From contig JAHBNG010000018.1 in assembly GCA_019217005.1 (NCBI GenBank), positions 62,001 through 126,000 on the forward strand: a stretch of DNA of 64,000 bases, written 5' to 3'. The translations under genes were made by a program, and so were the position numbers. The stretch is from Chloroflexi bacterium TSY. GTDB taxonomy: Bacteria > Chloroflexota > Anaerolineae > Caldilineales > Caldilineaceae. The first letter of the stretch is position 1. Every line of letters begins with the position of its first letter. The notes beneath the pieces were generated by a model. It was not told the DNA's origin. It worked only from the letters and a program-made list of their open reading frames with translations, and did no database searches. Positions 1 through 8,384 of the stretch are shown piece after piece.

Positions 1-64
1 AAGAACAGAACGGATGTGTCTGGTAACTGGAGTTGCATTATTAAAAAATTAGGTCAGCCTCAAA

Positions 65-2395
65 ATGAAAAGGGGGGGTATCAGGCGGTCCCCGTTTTTG
101 ATAATAGATATGAGTCGGCGCCCAAGTTCTCTAATTTCTATTCCCAAGTCTACCAGTCAGACCATACTCCAAAATTCATGGTTAACAAAAAAGCAGCGAG
201 TATTGCATCTCTCCTTTCTTCTTATCTCCTTTCTTCTTATCGCAATCATTGCCGCTGCCCTGCTGCGATTCTGGTCTATTGGAGCTATTCCCCCGGGCTT
301 TCATTTTGACGAGTCTTTCGAAGGTTTGGAAGCGTGGCGTATTCTAACTGATCCAACTTACAGACCCATCTTCCTTACCGGCAACTTTGGCGTCCCGCCC
401 CTCAATGCCTATGCCAATGCCATCACGTTTTGGCTTTTCCAGCAACTAGGTCTTCCACCTGGACCAACAGCGATGCGTATCACAAGCGCGTTCTTTGGTA
501 CCTTAACAGTCGCAACCATTTATGGTCTGGCAATCGAACTATGTTGGCTAGACTCGGCAAAAGAAGATCCGAACAACCAATCAAACTGGCACGCTCTTTT
601 GTTTGCTTTCTTCTGTGCTGCTTCACTCGCAACTATGCGTTGGCATATCCACTTTAGTCGTATGGGGATTGAGCCAGTAATTGTTCCCCTCGTCTGGGTC
701 GCCTCAACATGGTTTCTATTGCGCGGCTGGCGCACTGGATTTCCCTTTGAGTTTGCTTCCTGTGGCCTTTTCTTAGCAGCAGGCATGTATGCCTACCAAG
801 GGGCCTGGATCCTTCCCTTTATGATGATTCCAGTTGCTCTGCTGCTTGTCTTTGATTTCGCACATCGCTCTGTTGATGAAGAAGATGCGGGTCAAGGTAA
901 AGGACAAAGAAACTTTAAGCAAATTTACTGGACGCCCGAGTTGCAACATCGCTATGGCGGCCTGTTCATTACGGTTATGATTGCCATCGTTCTAGTTACA
1001 CCGCTCGGTTGGTTCTTCATCCAAAATCTTGATCTAGTATTTCTACGACCAGCACAGGTCGCGGTTGTGGGTGAAACGGGTAGTCCAGCTGATGACAGCG
1101 TGTGGAGCAGTGCCTTGGCGACGATCAATATGTTCACACCGCTTGGCCTGCCAGGCGATCTTGATCCACGGCGCAACATTCCGGGATTACCTGTACTCAA
1201 CCTCTGGCAGGTGACCCCTTTCTACCTTGGATTGCTTATCGCTTTAAGAAACATTTTGCGGCCTGCCTACACAATACCTGTCGTTGGGCTGGCTGGATTG
1301 GCGCTTCCGGGGATGGTGAGCGAATATGCGCCTCACTTTCACCGCATTCTCGGCGTGGCTGGCCCAACCGCCATTCTCTGTGGTCTTGGATTGAATACAA
1401 TATGGCATGGAAGGCTGAAGCCAACACAATGGTGGCAGACAAAGGGGGCTTCACTATTTTTACCCAGAAATGTCTTGCCCCCTCATTACTCAGATAGACA
1501 AAAAACGAAGCATTTTCGAGGAACAAAAAATTGGACAAAATGGACAACGATCGTTTTACTGCTATTAGGAACCGCAACGGCTAAATGGAACTACTTTGAA
1601 CGCTGGGCCAAGCAACCAGATCTCTTTTATGCTTTTGATGTTGGGCTGTGGGAAATTGGTCAGTGGATTGCAACTCAATCACCCACCACCGGGCTCTATT
1701 TGACACCTCGTCAGCCCGATCATCCAACGCTCGCCTTTGCCATCGAGACGGTTGACAACGCCCCTCAACCAATCTCTTTTGATGGACGTGCCGTGTTCCC
1801 TGTCAGGGAATCTCCTTCTGTTCAACCGGAAGCATATATTTCAATCGAACATGAAGATTTCCGCACGCGGCTGCTCCTACCAGGCGTTCTGCCCGATGCA
1901 ACTGTCGAAAAAGAGATTCTAGATGAATATGGAGAACTCTATGCACGCATCTATCTTCGTCCACAAGGATCGGCGACAGATCGACCACCTCATCATCCAC
2001 ACCTCGAGATGCTTGGCGACGGCATTTCTCTTATAGGTTATGACGTACAGCCGCCTGAATTACAGAGTGGGCAAATCCTCTATTTGCAATTACACTGGCT
2101 CATTGATTCGGTACCAAAGAACAATTGGACTGTATTTACACACTTGCTGACCGTTTCAGCGGACGGCCGAGAAGAACTTGTCGCTGGTCATGATAGTCCG
2201 CCGGGTGGTGGAAGTCTACCGACGGTACGTTGGCAAAGCGGTTGGCGTGTTCTGGATGAATATCAAATTCCTATACCGCCGGAGCTATCTGCTGGTGCAT
2301 ACCGCTTGAAGATAGGCATGTATCATCAATCAGGTGAACATCTCCCGGCAAATGGGCAGGGAATCATTCTGGGAGATGTTGAGATCAGAAATTAA
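65..2395 (+). CDS. GT-C family membrane glycosyltransferase (GT39/PMT-like)
   Basis: A 776-residue polytopic membrane protein. A basic N-terminus is followed by a first membrane helix near residues 48-68, then a short loop with an acidic pair (HFDESFEG, about residues 80-87). That loop pattern is typical of the first extracytoplasmic loop of GT-C enzymes using polyprenyl-phosphate sugars. About ten further hydrophobic helices follow, up to roughly residue 500. The last 250 residues are soluble and beta-rich, presumably extracytoplasmic. It probably transfers a sugar from a polyprenyl-phosphate donor. A methyltransferase and a DPM1-like synthase follow on the same strand with short gaps, and the latter could supply the donor. 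An internal ATG at about 110 is an alternative start. The acceptor cannot be read from the sequence. Confidence 0.7.
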   Translation: MKRGGIRRSPFLIIDMSRRPSSLISIPKSTSQTILQNSWLTKKQRVLHLSFLLISFLLIAIIAAALLRFWSIGAIPPGFHFDESFEGLEAWRILTDPTYRPIFLTGNFGVPPLNAYANAITFWLFQQLGLPPGPTAMRITSAFFGTLTVATIYGLAIELCWLDSAKEDPNNQSNWHALLFAFFCAASLATMRWHIHFSRMGIEPVIVPLVWVASTWFLLRGWRTGFPFEFASCGLFLAAGMYAYQGAWILPFMMIPVALLLVFDFAHRSVDEEDAGQGKGQRNFKQIYWTPELQHRYGGLFITVMIAIVLVTPLGWFFIQNLDLVFLRPAQVAVVGETGSPADDSVWSSALATINMFTPLGLPGDLDPRRNIPGLPVLNLWQVTPFYLGLLIALRNILRPAYTIPVVGLAGLALPGMVSEYAPHFHRILGVAGPTAILCGLGLNTIWHGRLKPTQWWQTKGASLFLPRNVLPPHYSDRQKTKHFRGTKNWTKWTTIVLLLLGTATAKWNYFERWAKQPDLFYAFDVGLWEIGQWIATQSPTTGLYLTPRQPDHPTLAFAIETVDNAPQPISFDGRAVFPVRESPSVQPEAYISIEHEDFRTRLLLPGVLPDATVEKEILDEYGELYARIYLRPQGSATDRPPHHPHLEMLGDGISLIGYDVQPPELQSGQILYLQLHWLIDSVPKNNWTVFTHLLTVSADGREELVAGHDSPPGGGSLPTVRWQSGWRVLDEYQIPIPPELSAGAYRLKIGMYHQSGEHLPANGQGIILGDVEIRN

Positions 2396-2431
2396 CCCGA
2401 CCACTCCGAAGGATTTGTCAAAGAACAATTA

Positions 2432-3211
2432 GTGATAGATAGTCAACGAATGCAAGATTCTCAGGCGCCGCTAAATTTGCTTTCTCTCCTCTACGAAACC
2501 GAACAGACATACGGCTGGAGTGTTGGAATGCGGCAGATCACGCATAGATTGCTCGAGAATGTACCAATACCATTCGGCTTAATCATAGAGGTTGGCTGCG
2601 GTGGGGGTACGTTTGCTCAGGAATTGGCTAAATGTCACCCTGAGCACTCAATTGTGGGGTCGGATATCAGCGCACGAGCATTGACCGTTGCAAATCAACA
2701 CCGAACAGAGAAGATTCTGTTCACACAAGCAGATCTCGAACAGATGCCATTTGGTTCCTCAACTGCAGCCTGTATTGTTGCACTCGATTCATTTGACCAA
2801 CAGGGCATTAAGCTGCAAAATGCACTGGCAGAGAGTTATCGCGTCCTAGAACATGGTGGACTTCTATTTACACGTGTGAGCGCCCATGAGTGGCTTTGGG
2901 CACCGCATGATCGAGCTTTCAATACGGGGCGTCGCTATGGAATGGTCGAATTTGTTCAGGCGACAGAAAGTGTTGGGTTTAATATTGAGCGTGCGACCTA
3001 TGCCAATACATTTTTGTTATTTCCAATTACGCTACAACGTTGGCTTCAGAGAAAAGGCTGGCTGGTCTTCGAGTCATCCCTTTACACGAACCAAATTGCG
3101 AATTATCTTGTACGGCTCTTGTTGTCGATAGAAGCATCTTGGCTGCGTCGATATAATCTGCCAACAGGAATCAGCTTATTTGTGATGGCGCGCAAAAATC
3201 ATCATTCCTAA
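2432..3211 (+). CDS. Class I SAM-dependent methyltransferase
   Basis: 259 residues. The glycine-rich SAM motif I (IEVGCGGGTFAQEL) lies near residue 52, an acidic motif II-like segment (VGSDIS) follows, and an ADLEQMPF segment matches the adenine-binding region. This is a Methyltransf_11/25-type Rossmann fold. The chosen start is GTG at 2432; an ATG at 2450 is a credible alternative. It lies 36 bp after the membrane glycosyltransferase and 10 bp before a GT2 gene, so the three probably form one transcript for lipid-linked sugar or glycoconjugate modification. The substrate is unknown. Confidence 0.7.
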   Translation: MIDSQRMQDSQAPLNLLSLLYETEQTYGWSVGMRQITHRLLENVPIPFGLIIEVGCGGGTFAQELAKCHPEHSIVGSDISARALTVANQHRTEKILFTQADLEQMPFGSSTAACIVALDSFDQQGIKLQNALAESYRVLEHGGLLFTRVSAHEWLWAPHDRAFNTGRRYGMVEFVQATESVGFNIERATYANTFLLFPITLQRWLQRKGWLVFESSLYTNQIANYLVRLLLSIEASWLRRYNLPTGISLFVMARKNHHS

Positions 3212-3221
3212 CCTAATCCTG

Positions 3222-3995
3222 ATGAACACAGACACAGTGATCCAATCTAACCTTCTTGTTTGTACCCTCTTGCCTACATTCAACGAGCATGACAACATCG
3301 GTCCGCTGATCGATGGTGTGCTGGAATCAGCCATCACGCGGCACATGGTACTCGTGGTAGACGACGATTCACCTGACGGTACTTGGCGAGTGGTTCAGGA
3401 ACGGATGAAACAGTTCAATACCAACGATGAAACCAAAGTTGTTTTGGAACGCCGCATAAACGAAAGTGGGCTCACCTCGGCTATCCAACGGGGCATCGAT
3501 CTAGCGATTCAACAACACAATGCTGATATTATCACCTGGATGGACTGCGATCTCTCCATGCCGCCACAGGATATTCCCAAACTGATTACAGCCATTATCG
3601 AGCAACGAGCCGATATGGCTGTTGGTTCTCGTTGGATTAAGGGCGGTGCAGATATAGCACATGGACCGATGGCTCGCGCTTTGAGTTGGATCATCAACCA
3701 CTTTGCCATCTTGGTTCTAGGCAACCAAGTACATGATTATACAAGTGGCTTTATTGCGGCACGTGCGTCTGTTCTCCAAAAACTGCGTCTACGTGGTGAT
3801 TATGGTGAATATTGTATCGACTTACTTGGACGAGCCCTTCAAGCAGGATATAAGCTTCAGGAAGTACCCTATATTTGTGTGCCACGCACATCAGGCGAGA
3901 GCAAGACAGGTGTGAACCTATGGGACTACCTGGTGAAAGGGCGAAAGTATGTAAGAACGATTGTGCGCTTATCCGGTCACAACTCGAACAGATGA
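3222..3995 (+). CDS. Family 2 glycosyltransferase, polyprenol monophosphomannose synthase-like
   Basis: 257 residues. A GT-A fold is shown by LPTFNEHDNI near the N-terminus, the nucleotide-binding VVDDDSPDGTW, and the metal-binding DCD of WMDCDLSMPP. SRWIKGG and TSGFIAARA segments match dolichol/polyprenol phosphate mannosyltransferases. There is no C-terminal membrane anchor, as in the short DPM1 type. The likely reaction is transfer of a sugar, probably mannose, from a nucleotide sugar to polyprenyl phosphate on the cytoplasmic face. The upstream GT-C protein would be the natural consumer. It starts 10 bp after the methyltransferase gene. Confidence 0.75.
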   Translation: MNTDTVIQSNLLVCTLLPTFNEHDNIGPLIDGVLESAITRHMVLVVDDDSPDGTWRVVQERMKQFNTNDETKVVLERRINESGLTSAIQRGIDLAIQQHNADIITWMDCDLSMPPQDIPKLITAIIEQRADMAVGSRWIKGGADIAHGPMARALSWIINHFAILVLGNQVHDYTSGFIAARASVLQKLRLRGDYGEYCIDLLGRALQAGYKLQEVPYICVPRTSGESKTGVNLWDYLVKGRKYVRTIVRLSGHNSNR

Positions 3996-4224
3996 TCGTC
4001 AAGCACATTTCTGGGGCGGTACTTTACGTTTTATGACCCATTCCGGAATGACCTGTCGATCCCCTTGCTTCGATCGAGCCGACCGCCACCGGTTGAAACT
4101 GGCGTCTCGCAACCAAAGTACGCTGAAGCGCACTACAGTTCAACCCGCTTGAGCGAGTTTACCTTATTAGACCAGCGTTTCAACGTTGGGTCGCAAAGTT
4201 TGCGACTGCTCTATGTATATAATT

Positions 4225-4252
4225 TTGACAGGTTAATAAAATATGGTATAGT
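4225..4252 (+). promoter_or_regulatory. Sigma70-type promoter of the phosphonate regulator gene
   Basis: TTGACA (4225-4230) and TATAGT (4247-4252) are separated by 16 bp, close to the vegetative consensus. The predicted start lies near 4259, leaving a leader of only about 20 nt with no evident Shine-Dalgarno before the ATG at 4279. The -10 element overlaps a candidate repressor half-site. Confidence 0.6.
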
Positions 4253-4278
4253 CGTATTATACAAATTGGTATAGACCA
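4244..4278 (+). promoter_or_regulatory. Candidate GntR/HutC-type double operator
   Basis: The 12-mer TGGTATAGACCA at 4267-4278 is a near-palindrome of the TGGTnTAnACCA kind used by HutC/PhnF-type regulators. It abuts the start codon at 4279. A degenerate copy, TGGTATAGTCGT (4244-4255, 8 of 12 matching), lies 23 bp upstream and covers the -10 element. The arrangement suggests autorepression by the adjacent GntR protein. Confidence 0.55.
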
Positions 4279-5034
4279 ATGGACCATTTAGATTCGTTAA
4301 TTCCTTTATACGTTCAAATAGCAGATGGACTTCTCGGGCGCATTCAGTCAGGAGAATTAGCACCAGGTAATCGTCTCCCCCCAGAACGAGAGCTCAGTAA
4401 AATGCTTGGCGTCACTCGGGTAACATTACGTCAAGCACTGCAAAATCTGGAATCCCAAGGACTATTAGTACGACAGCAAGGAAGCGGGACTTATGTTGCT
4501 GAACCGAAAGTTGAGCGCGAAGTTGGGCAATTGGTGCCCTTTACCAAAGGGATGGAACGGCGTGGTTATACGACTGGGGCAAAGCTGATTAAATTGGAAC
4601 AGCGGGTCGCCAATGCAGCGCTCGCAAGACAACTCCAGATTCCAATCACTGCACCGGTTTATTATGTTCATCGATTGCGCCTATTGAACCAGGAGCCAGT
4701 GATGTTAGAAAAGTTTACGTTGCCTGCTCATCGAGTTCCAGGATTTGAACAACATGACTTAGCTACACGTTCGATCTATGAAACCTTGGAAACCGAGTAT
4801 GGCGTTACAGTAAGCAAAGCGCAACAGAGTCTGGAAGCTGTGAGGGCCAGCGACTATGAAGCAAACTTATTGAGCATTGAACGAGGCTGGCCTTTGATGA
4901 TAGAAGAGCGTCTTGGTTTCGATCAAAACGGACAACCAATCGAGGTGGCGAAGGATTTATATCGAGGCGACCGGTTTCGATTCGTTACAAAGATGGTTCC
5001 TCTGGAAACGGTCACTCCATCACCCAAAGTTTAA
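4279..5034 (+). CDS. phnF: GntR family regulator with UTRA domain (PhnF-like)
   Basis: 251 residues. The N-terminal winged helix is typical GntR ([19 protein letters not shown], then [21 protein letters not shown], residues about 8-60). A UTRA effector domain follows (about 95-240), with the [18 protein letters not shown] segment characteristic of HutC-subfamily proteins. It sits 23 bp upstream of phnW on the same strand, so it most likely senses a phosphonate-pathway metabolite and represses this cluster. A matching operator lies immediately upstream of its own start. The symbol is assigned by context, and another UTRA ligand is possible. Confidence 0.75.
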   Translation: MDHLDSLIPLYVQIADGLLGRIQSGELAPGNRLPPERELSKMLGVTRVTLRQALQNLESQGLLVRQQGSGTYVAEPKVEREVGQLVPFTKGMERRGYTTGAKLIKLEQRVANAALARQLQIPITAPVYYVHRLRLLNQEPVMLEKFTLPAHRVPGFEQHDLATRSIYETLETEYGVTVSKAQQSLEAVRASDYEANLLSIERGWPLMIEERLGFDQNGQPIEVAKDLYRGDRFRFVTKMVPLETVTPSPKV

Positions 5035-5057
5035 GTGATGTAGATATAAGGAACTTT

Positions 5058-6191
5058 GTGTTTAATCAACCTATTCCTGGATGGAAAGATAAAACCCTTT
5101 TTACACCCGGCCCTTTGACAACGAGCCAAACAGTCAAGCAGGCCCTATTGCGTGATGTTGGATCACGTGATTTTGAGTTTGTCCAAACTGTCAAGACCAT
5201 TCGCCAACGATTACTTGAGATCGGTCAGGTGGCGCACAAAGGATATGAAGCAATTTTGATGCAGGGCAGCGGAACATTTGGCATTGAAGCTGTATTATCA
5301 TCTTTGACTCCTCCCGATGGCAAATGGCTGGTCGTGATCAACGGTGCCTATGGACAGCGAATCAATCACATTGCCAACGTTTTAAAGATTGAAACCACAC
5401 CCTTGGAAACGCCTGAAAATCGAAAACCTGATGTAAAGGTAATCGAGGAAATCCTATCAACGGATGAAACCATTACACATGTAGCTGTGGTTCATTGCGA
5501 AACCACGACTGGTATCATGAACCCAGTTCAAGAAATTGGACGGCTTGCACAGCGGTTCGGCAAACGTTATTTTGTTGATGCGATGAGTAGCTTCGGAGCA
5601 GTACCAATCGATCTAGCCCACTATCATATCGATTATCTGGTTTCCTCAGCGAACAAATGCCTTGAGGGCATTCCAGGCTTCAGCTTCGTTCTGGCGTGCC
5701 GAGAAGCCCTGCTTGAGACAGAAGGATATGCTCGTAGCGTTAGCCTGGATTTATTTGCTCAATGGCAGGGTTTGGAAAAGAATGGACAATTTCGTTTTAC
5801 TCCTCCGACCCATACCCTGCTTGCTTTTGCCCAAGCCTTAGACGAATTAGAGCAGGAAGGTGGTGTGGCTGGGCGTTCGGCACGCTACAATCACAATTAC
5901 CAAATATTGATAGCGGGGATGCGGGCGTTCGGTTTTAGGGAGTACCTCACCCCAGAAGATCAAGGATATATCATCACCTCTTTTCACTATCCGAACCATC
6001 CCAACTTTGATTTTGACCACTTTTATGAATTATTGAACGAACGAGGGTTCGTCATCTATCCTGGCAAAGTGAGCGATGCCGGTTGTTTTCGCATTGGCAA
6101 CATTGGTCGAATTTTTGAAGCAGATGTCCGTAACCTTCTGGCTGCAATCCGAGAAGTGTTGATCCAAATGCATGTTGCTTTGAGCAGTTAA
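5058..6191 (+). CDS. phnW: 2-aminoethylphosphonate--pyruvate aminotransferase
   Basis: 377 residues, the usual PhnW length. It is a fold-type I class V aminotransferase. It opens with the TPGPLTTS segment, has the GSGTFGIEA cofactor-phosphate loop, and contains the PLP lysine in [13 protein letters not shown]. The reaction transfers the amino group of 2-aminoethylphosphonate to pyruvate, giving phosphonoacetaldehyde and alanine. The start is GTG at 5058, preceded by AAGGA at 5048-5052. The gene follows the GntR regulator and precedes phnX, the next pathway enzyme, which is broken here. Without it, PhnW would release phosphonoacetaldehyde with no visible local sink. Confidence 0.92.
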   Translation: MFNQPIPGWKDKTLFTPGPLTTSQTVKQALLRDVGSRDFEFVQTVKTIRQRLLEIGQVAHKGYEAILMQGSGTFGIEAVLSSLTPPDGKWLVVINGAYGQRINHIANVLKIETTPLETPENRKPDVKVIEEILSTDETITHVAVVHCETTTGIMNPVQEIGRLAQRFGKRYFVDAMSSFGAVPIDLAHYHIDYLVSSANKCLEGIPGFSFVLACREALLETEGYARSVSLDLFAQWQGLEKNGQFRFTPPTHTLLAFAQALDELEQEGGVAGRSARYNHNYQILIAGMRAFGFREYLTPEDQGYIITSFHYPNHPNFDFDHFYELLNERGFVIYPGKVSDAGCFRIGNIGRIFEADVRNLLAAIREVLIQMHVALSS

Positions 6192-6292
6192 GGCTTTTCC
6201 AACAATTAAAATCCCTGATTTGATATGGAAAAGCTCAAGCCATTCCAGAGAAATCGATTTGGCAAATCAGGAATTTATTTCTCTGGAATGGC
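6192..6292 (+). repeat. Nested inverted repeats between phnW and phnX
   Basis: The clearest arm pair is a 16-bp perfect stem at 6239-6254 and 6277-6292 (GCCATTCCAGAGAAAT and its complement). Its loop holds CAAATCAGG, which pairs with CCTGATTTG at about 6214-6222. GGCTTTTCC (about 6192) pairs with GGAAAAGC (about 6227). The mutually exclusive pairings could fold the phnW-phnX spacer into alternative structures. It may equally be a MITE-like palindrome. There is no clear T-tract. Confidence 0.5.
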
Positions 6293-6387
6293 CTAAATTC
6301 ACGCATTACGAGCTGCAATAGTTGGGAGAGTTCGCTCGTCAATCGTGAATCCAAAATCGTAAATCCTGATCTTGAGGAGACAACAAA

Positions 6388-7412
6388 ATGGACTTTGTCT
6401 TTCAACGTTCCTATCGAGGCCCCTTAAAGGCCATTTTATTAGATTGGGCGGGCACCACTATGGATTACGGATGCTATGCGCCAGCCGTGGTCTTTGTTCA
6501 AGTCTATGAACGAAAAGGTGTCCCAATCAGCGTAGAAGAAGCGCGTGTTCCGATGGGTGCCCACAAAAAGGTTCACATTCGCTAAATTTCGCAAATTGAC
6601 GCTGTCAATCAGCGGTGGCAGAAAATCCATGGACAAACGCCAAATGAAGATGACATCGAAACCATGTTCCAGGACTTTGTTCCACTACAGCTAGACTGTT
6701 TGGCTGACTACGCCGATCTCATCCCTGGAACTTTAGAAGCCGTTGCCGATTTCAGACAACGCGGTCTCAAAGTCGGTTCGACTACTGGCTATACGGGTGA
6801 TATGATGCAACTTCTTTTATCTGAAGCCAAAAACGCGGTTATGAGCCCGATTCGACCGTCTGCGCCAACCGATGTCCCAGAGGGTCGTCCGGCACCTTGG
6901 ATGTGCATCAAAAACGCGATGGACTTAGGAATCTATCCTTTTGAGTCAATTGTCAAGGTCGATGATACTCTACCTTAGGGCAATCGCGAACTTTGCAGCC
7001 AAGGTCCCAAGCAAGTCTAGATGGTCAGATGCACGGGGCGAGCAAACCCGGATTGGACCAAGAACTCTCTCTTGAGTGGATCATTGAGTGGTCCAATCCG
7101 GATTGCGGATGGCTCCTTCCAGTAACAATGCCACTTTTTTAAGGTACGCGATTGCCCTATACTCTACCTGGCATTGAAGAAGGGCTAAACGCCGGCATGT
7201 GGACCATTGGGCTGGCCAAAACTGGTAATGAAATCGGCCTCAACCAAGAAGAAATCAATCAGCTAGATGCCGATGTGTTGGCGCGTAAGATGGAGCGAGC
7301 CTACAAGCGAATGTGGCAAAGCGGCTCCCACTATGTGGTCGACGGGATTTGGGATGTACCCGCAGTGGTAGACGACATTCATGAGCGATTAGCCCGAGGT
7401 GAACGACCTTGA
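6388..7412 (+). pseudogene. phnX: Phosphonoacetaldehyde hydrolase, inactivated
   Basis: It encodes the HAD-type phosphonatase: DWAGTTMDYG nucleophile loop, MGAHKKVHI with the Schiff-base lysine region, PTDVPEGRPAPW and SIVKVDDT. A good GGAG lies before the ATG at 6388. Three kinds of lesion are visible. An in-frame TAA at 6583-6585 falls inside the conserved HIR-ISQ segment. Next, residues that should read roughly GYEPDSTVCATD are shifted between about 6837 and 6866 by a one-base loss and a compensating one-base gain. Finally, a 184-bp MITE at 6976-7159 has a 10-bp target duplication; removing it plus one duplicate joins DDTLP to GIEEGLNAG in frame. The normal role is hydrolysis of phosphonoacetaldehyde to acetaldehyde and phosphate. 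Confidence 0.9.
6976..7159. mobile_element. MITE R8 (184 bp) inside phnX
   Basis: The ends are TAGGGCAATCGCG and its complement CGCGATTGCCCTA. The 10-bp direct repeat TACTCTACCT flanks it (6966-6975 and 7160-7169). An internal hairpin has 13-bp perfect arms at 7048-7060 and 7089-7101. It has no coding capacity. The 10-bp duplication fits IS4/ISAs1-type transposases acting in trans. No second copy was noticed in the window. Confidence 0.88.
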
Positions 7413-7482
7413 CTCGACCAAGGCTAGATTTGAGTTTTATTTATCTCAAATGTGTGCTTGCCTGAGCAATTGGGGAATCGAA

Positions 7483-7543
7483 ATTAAATAAGTTGAACAG
7501 ATTCTTCGCTTCACTCGAGAATGACATGTTCAACTTATTTAAT
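7483..7543. repeat. Perfect 17-bp inverted repeat downstream of phnX
   Basis: ATTAAATAAGTTGAACA (7483-7499) is exactly complementary to 7527-7543, with a 27-nt loop. It may be a tiny MITE or a terminator-like structure between phnX and the convergent DUF5946 gene. There is no T-tract on either side. Confidence 0.6.
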
Positions 7544-7586
7544 GCTCATTCCTAGAGGATAATGTCTTGTTTGCACATATTCTGAA

Positions 7587-8120
7587 TCATGGAGTTCCAC
7601 CGGCGAGCCATTTGTTATACCATTCAACGATGGTTAGCCGATGGCTATCTGACCAAAGTCCCCATACGCCTTCCACATACTGCTTTACCAACTCTGTTCG
7701 TGCTTCTGGCGTTGGCAGATGAATAATATCGACTATGGTCAGCGAACCGGAAAAATCGGGCGGTGCTAACCAAGAAAAGCGCTCCTGTTTCGAAGAAGGA
7801 TCTCCCTGCAATGCATGGCGACGCATCCAGAGTGCATTGGCCGGGTCGATACCTTTTTCAAAGACACCGTAAAGCACAAGCAAATGAACAGCAACAGACT
7901 GAATTGCTTGGGGCGATGGTCTACCAGGATGTTGTGCAGCATAAGCATCGACGAGCAACTGGTTCGTCGATGCTGGCGACAGCGGTGGCTCGCCAGCGTT
8001 GTTTAACGCCGAAAATATGGCCCAACAGGCAGCCGATGCACCGATATAGCGATGAGTTGGACCATCAACTGGTGGGAGTTCCGCTCTGCAGTCTGGACAG
8101 GATTCTAGAGCATCCATCAT
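7587..8120 (-). CDS. DUF5946-like protein
   Basis: 177 residues. The N-terminal CPDCRAELP looks like half of a zinc knuckle. It is followed by DGPTHRYIGASAACWAIF, a segment I associate with the DUF5946 family. The rest is alpha-helical with no recognisable catalytic motif. It stands alone, convergent to the phn cluster. Function unknown, and family assignment is from memory of conserved segments. Confidence 0.6.
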   Translation of the reverse strand: MMDALESCPDCRAELPPVDGPTHRYIGASAACWAIFSALNNAGEPPLSPASTNQLLVDAYAAQHPGRPSPQAIQSVAVHLLVLYGVFEKGIDPANALWMRRHALQGDPSSKQERFSWLAPPDFSGSLTIVDIIHLPTPEARTELVKQYVEGVWGLWSDSHRLTIVEWYNKWLAGGTP

Positions 8121-8305
8121 GTTATCCTATTGACGTAACAGGGTATCCGAACGATTGAAATATTGGCTCGACCGGATCTGAGAGGGGCGACCCGCTTTGG
8201 TTTCGATACGGCTACGCCACTCAACCGGCGCTAACCTTTTCAGTGTTTTACCCCCTGAACTCCTGGAGAACTGAAATATTGTCGGACATTTGCGTGATGT
8301 TGATA

Positions 8306-8374
8306 TACTCCGCAGCAGCACATTATAACATTCTTTCTCGACTAAAAAGTGTTATTTTATGGCGCTGCTCAGTA
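8306..8374. mobile_element. MITE R4, intact copy (69 bp)
   Basis: A hairpin-like element flanked by TA (8304-8305 and 8375-8376). Its ends begin TACTCCGCAGC and finish GCTGCTCAGTA. A second copy lies at 29424-29574 in reverse orientation with another element inside it. After removing that insert, both are 69 bp. Confidence 0.75.
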
Positions 8375-8384
8375 TAGTATCAAT

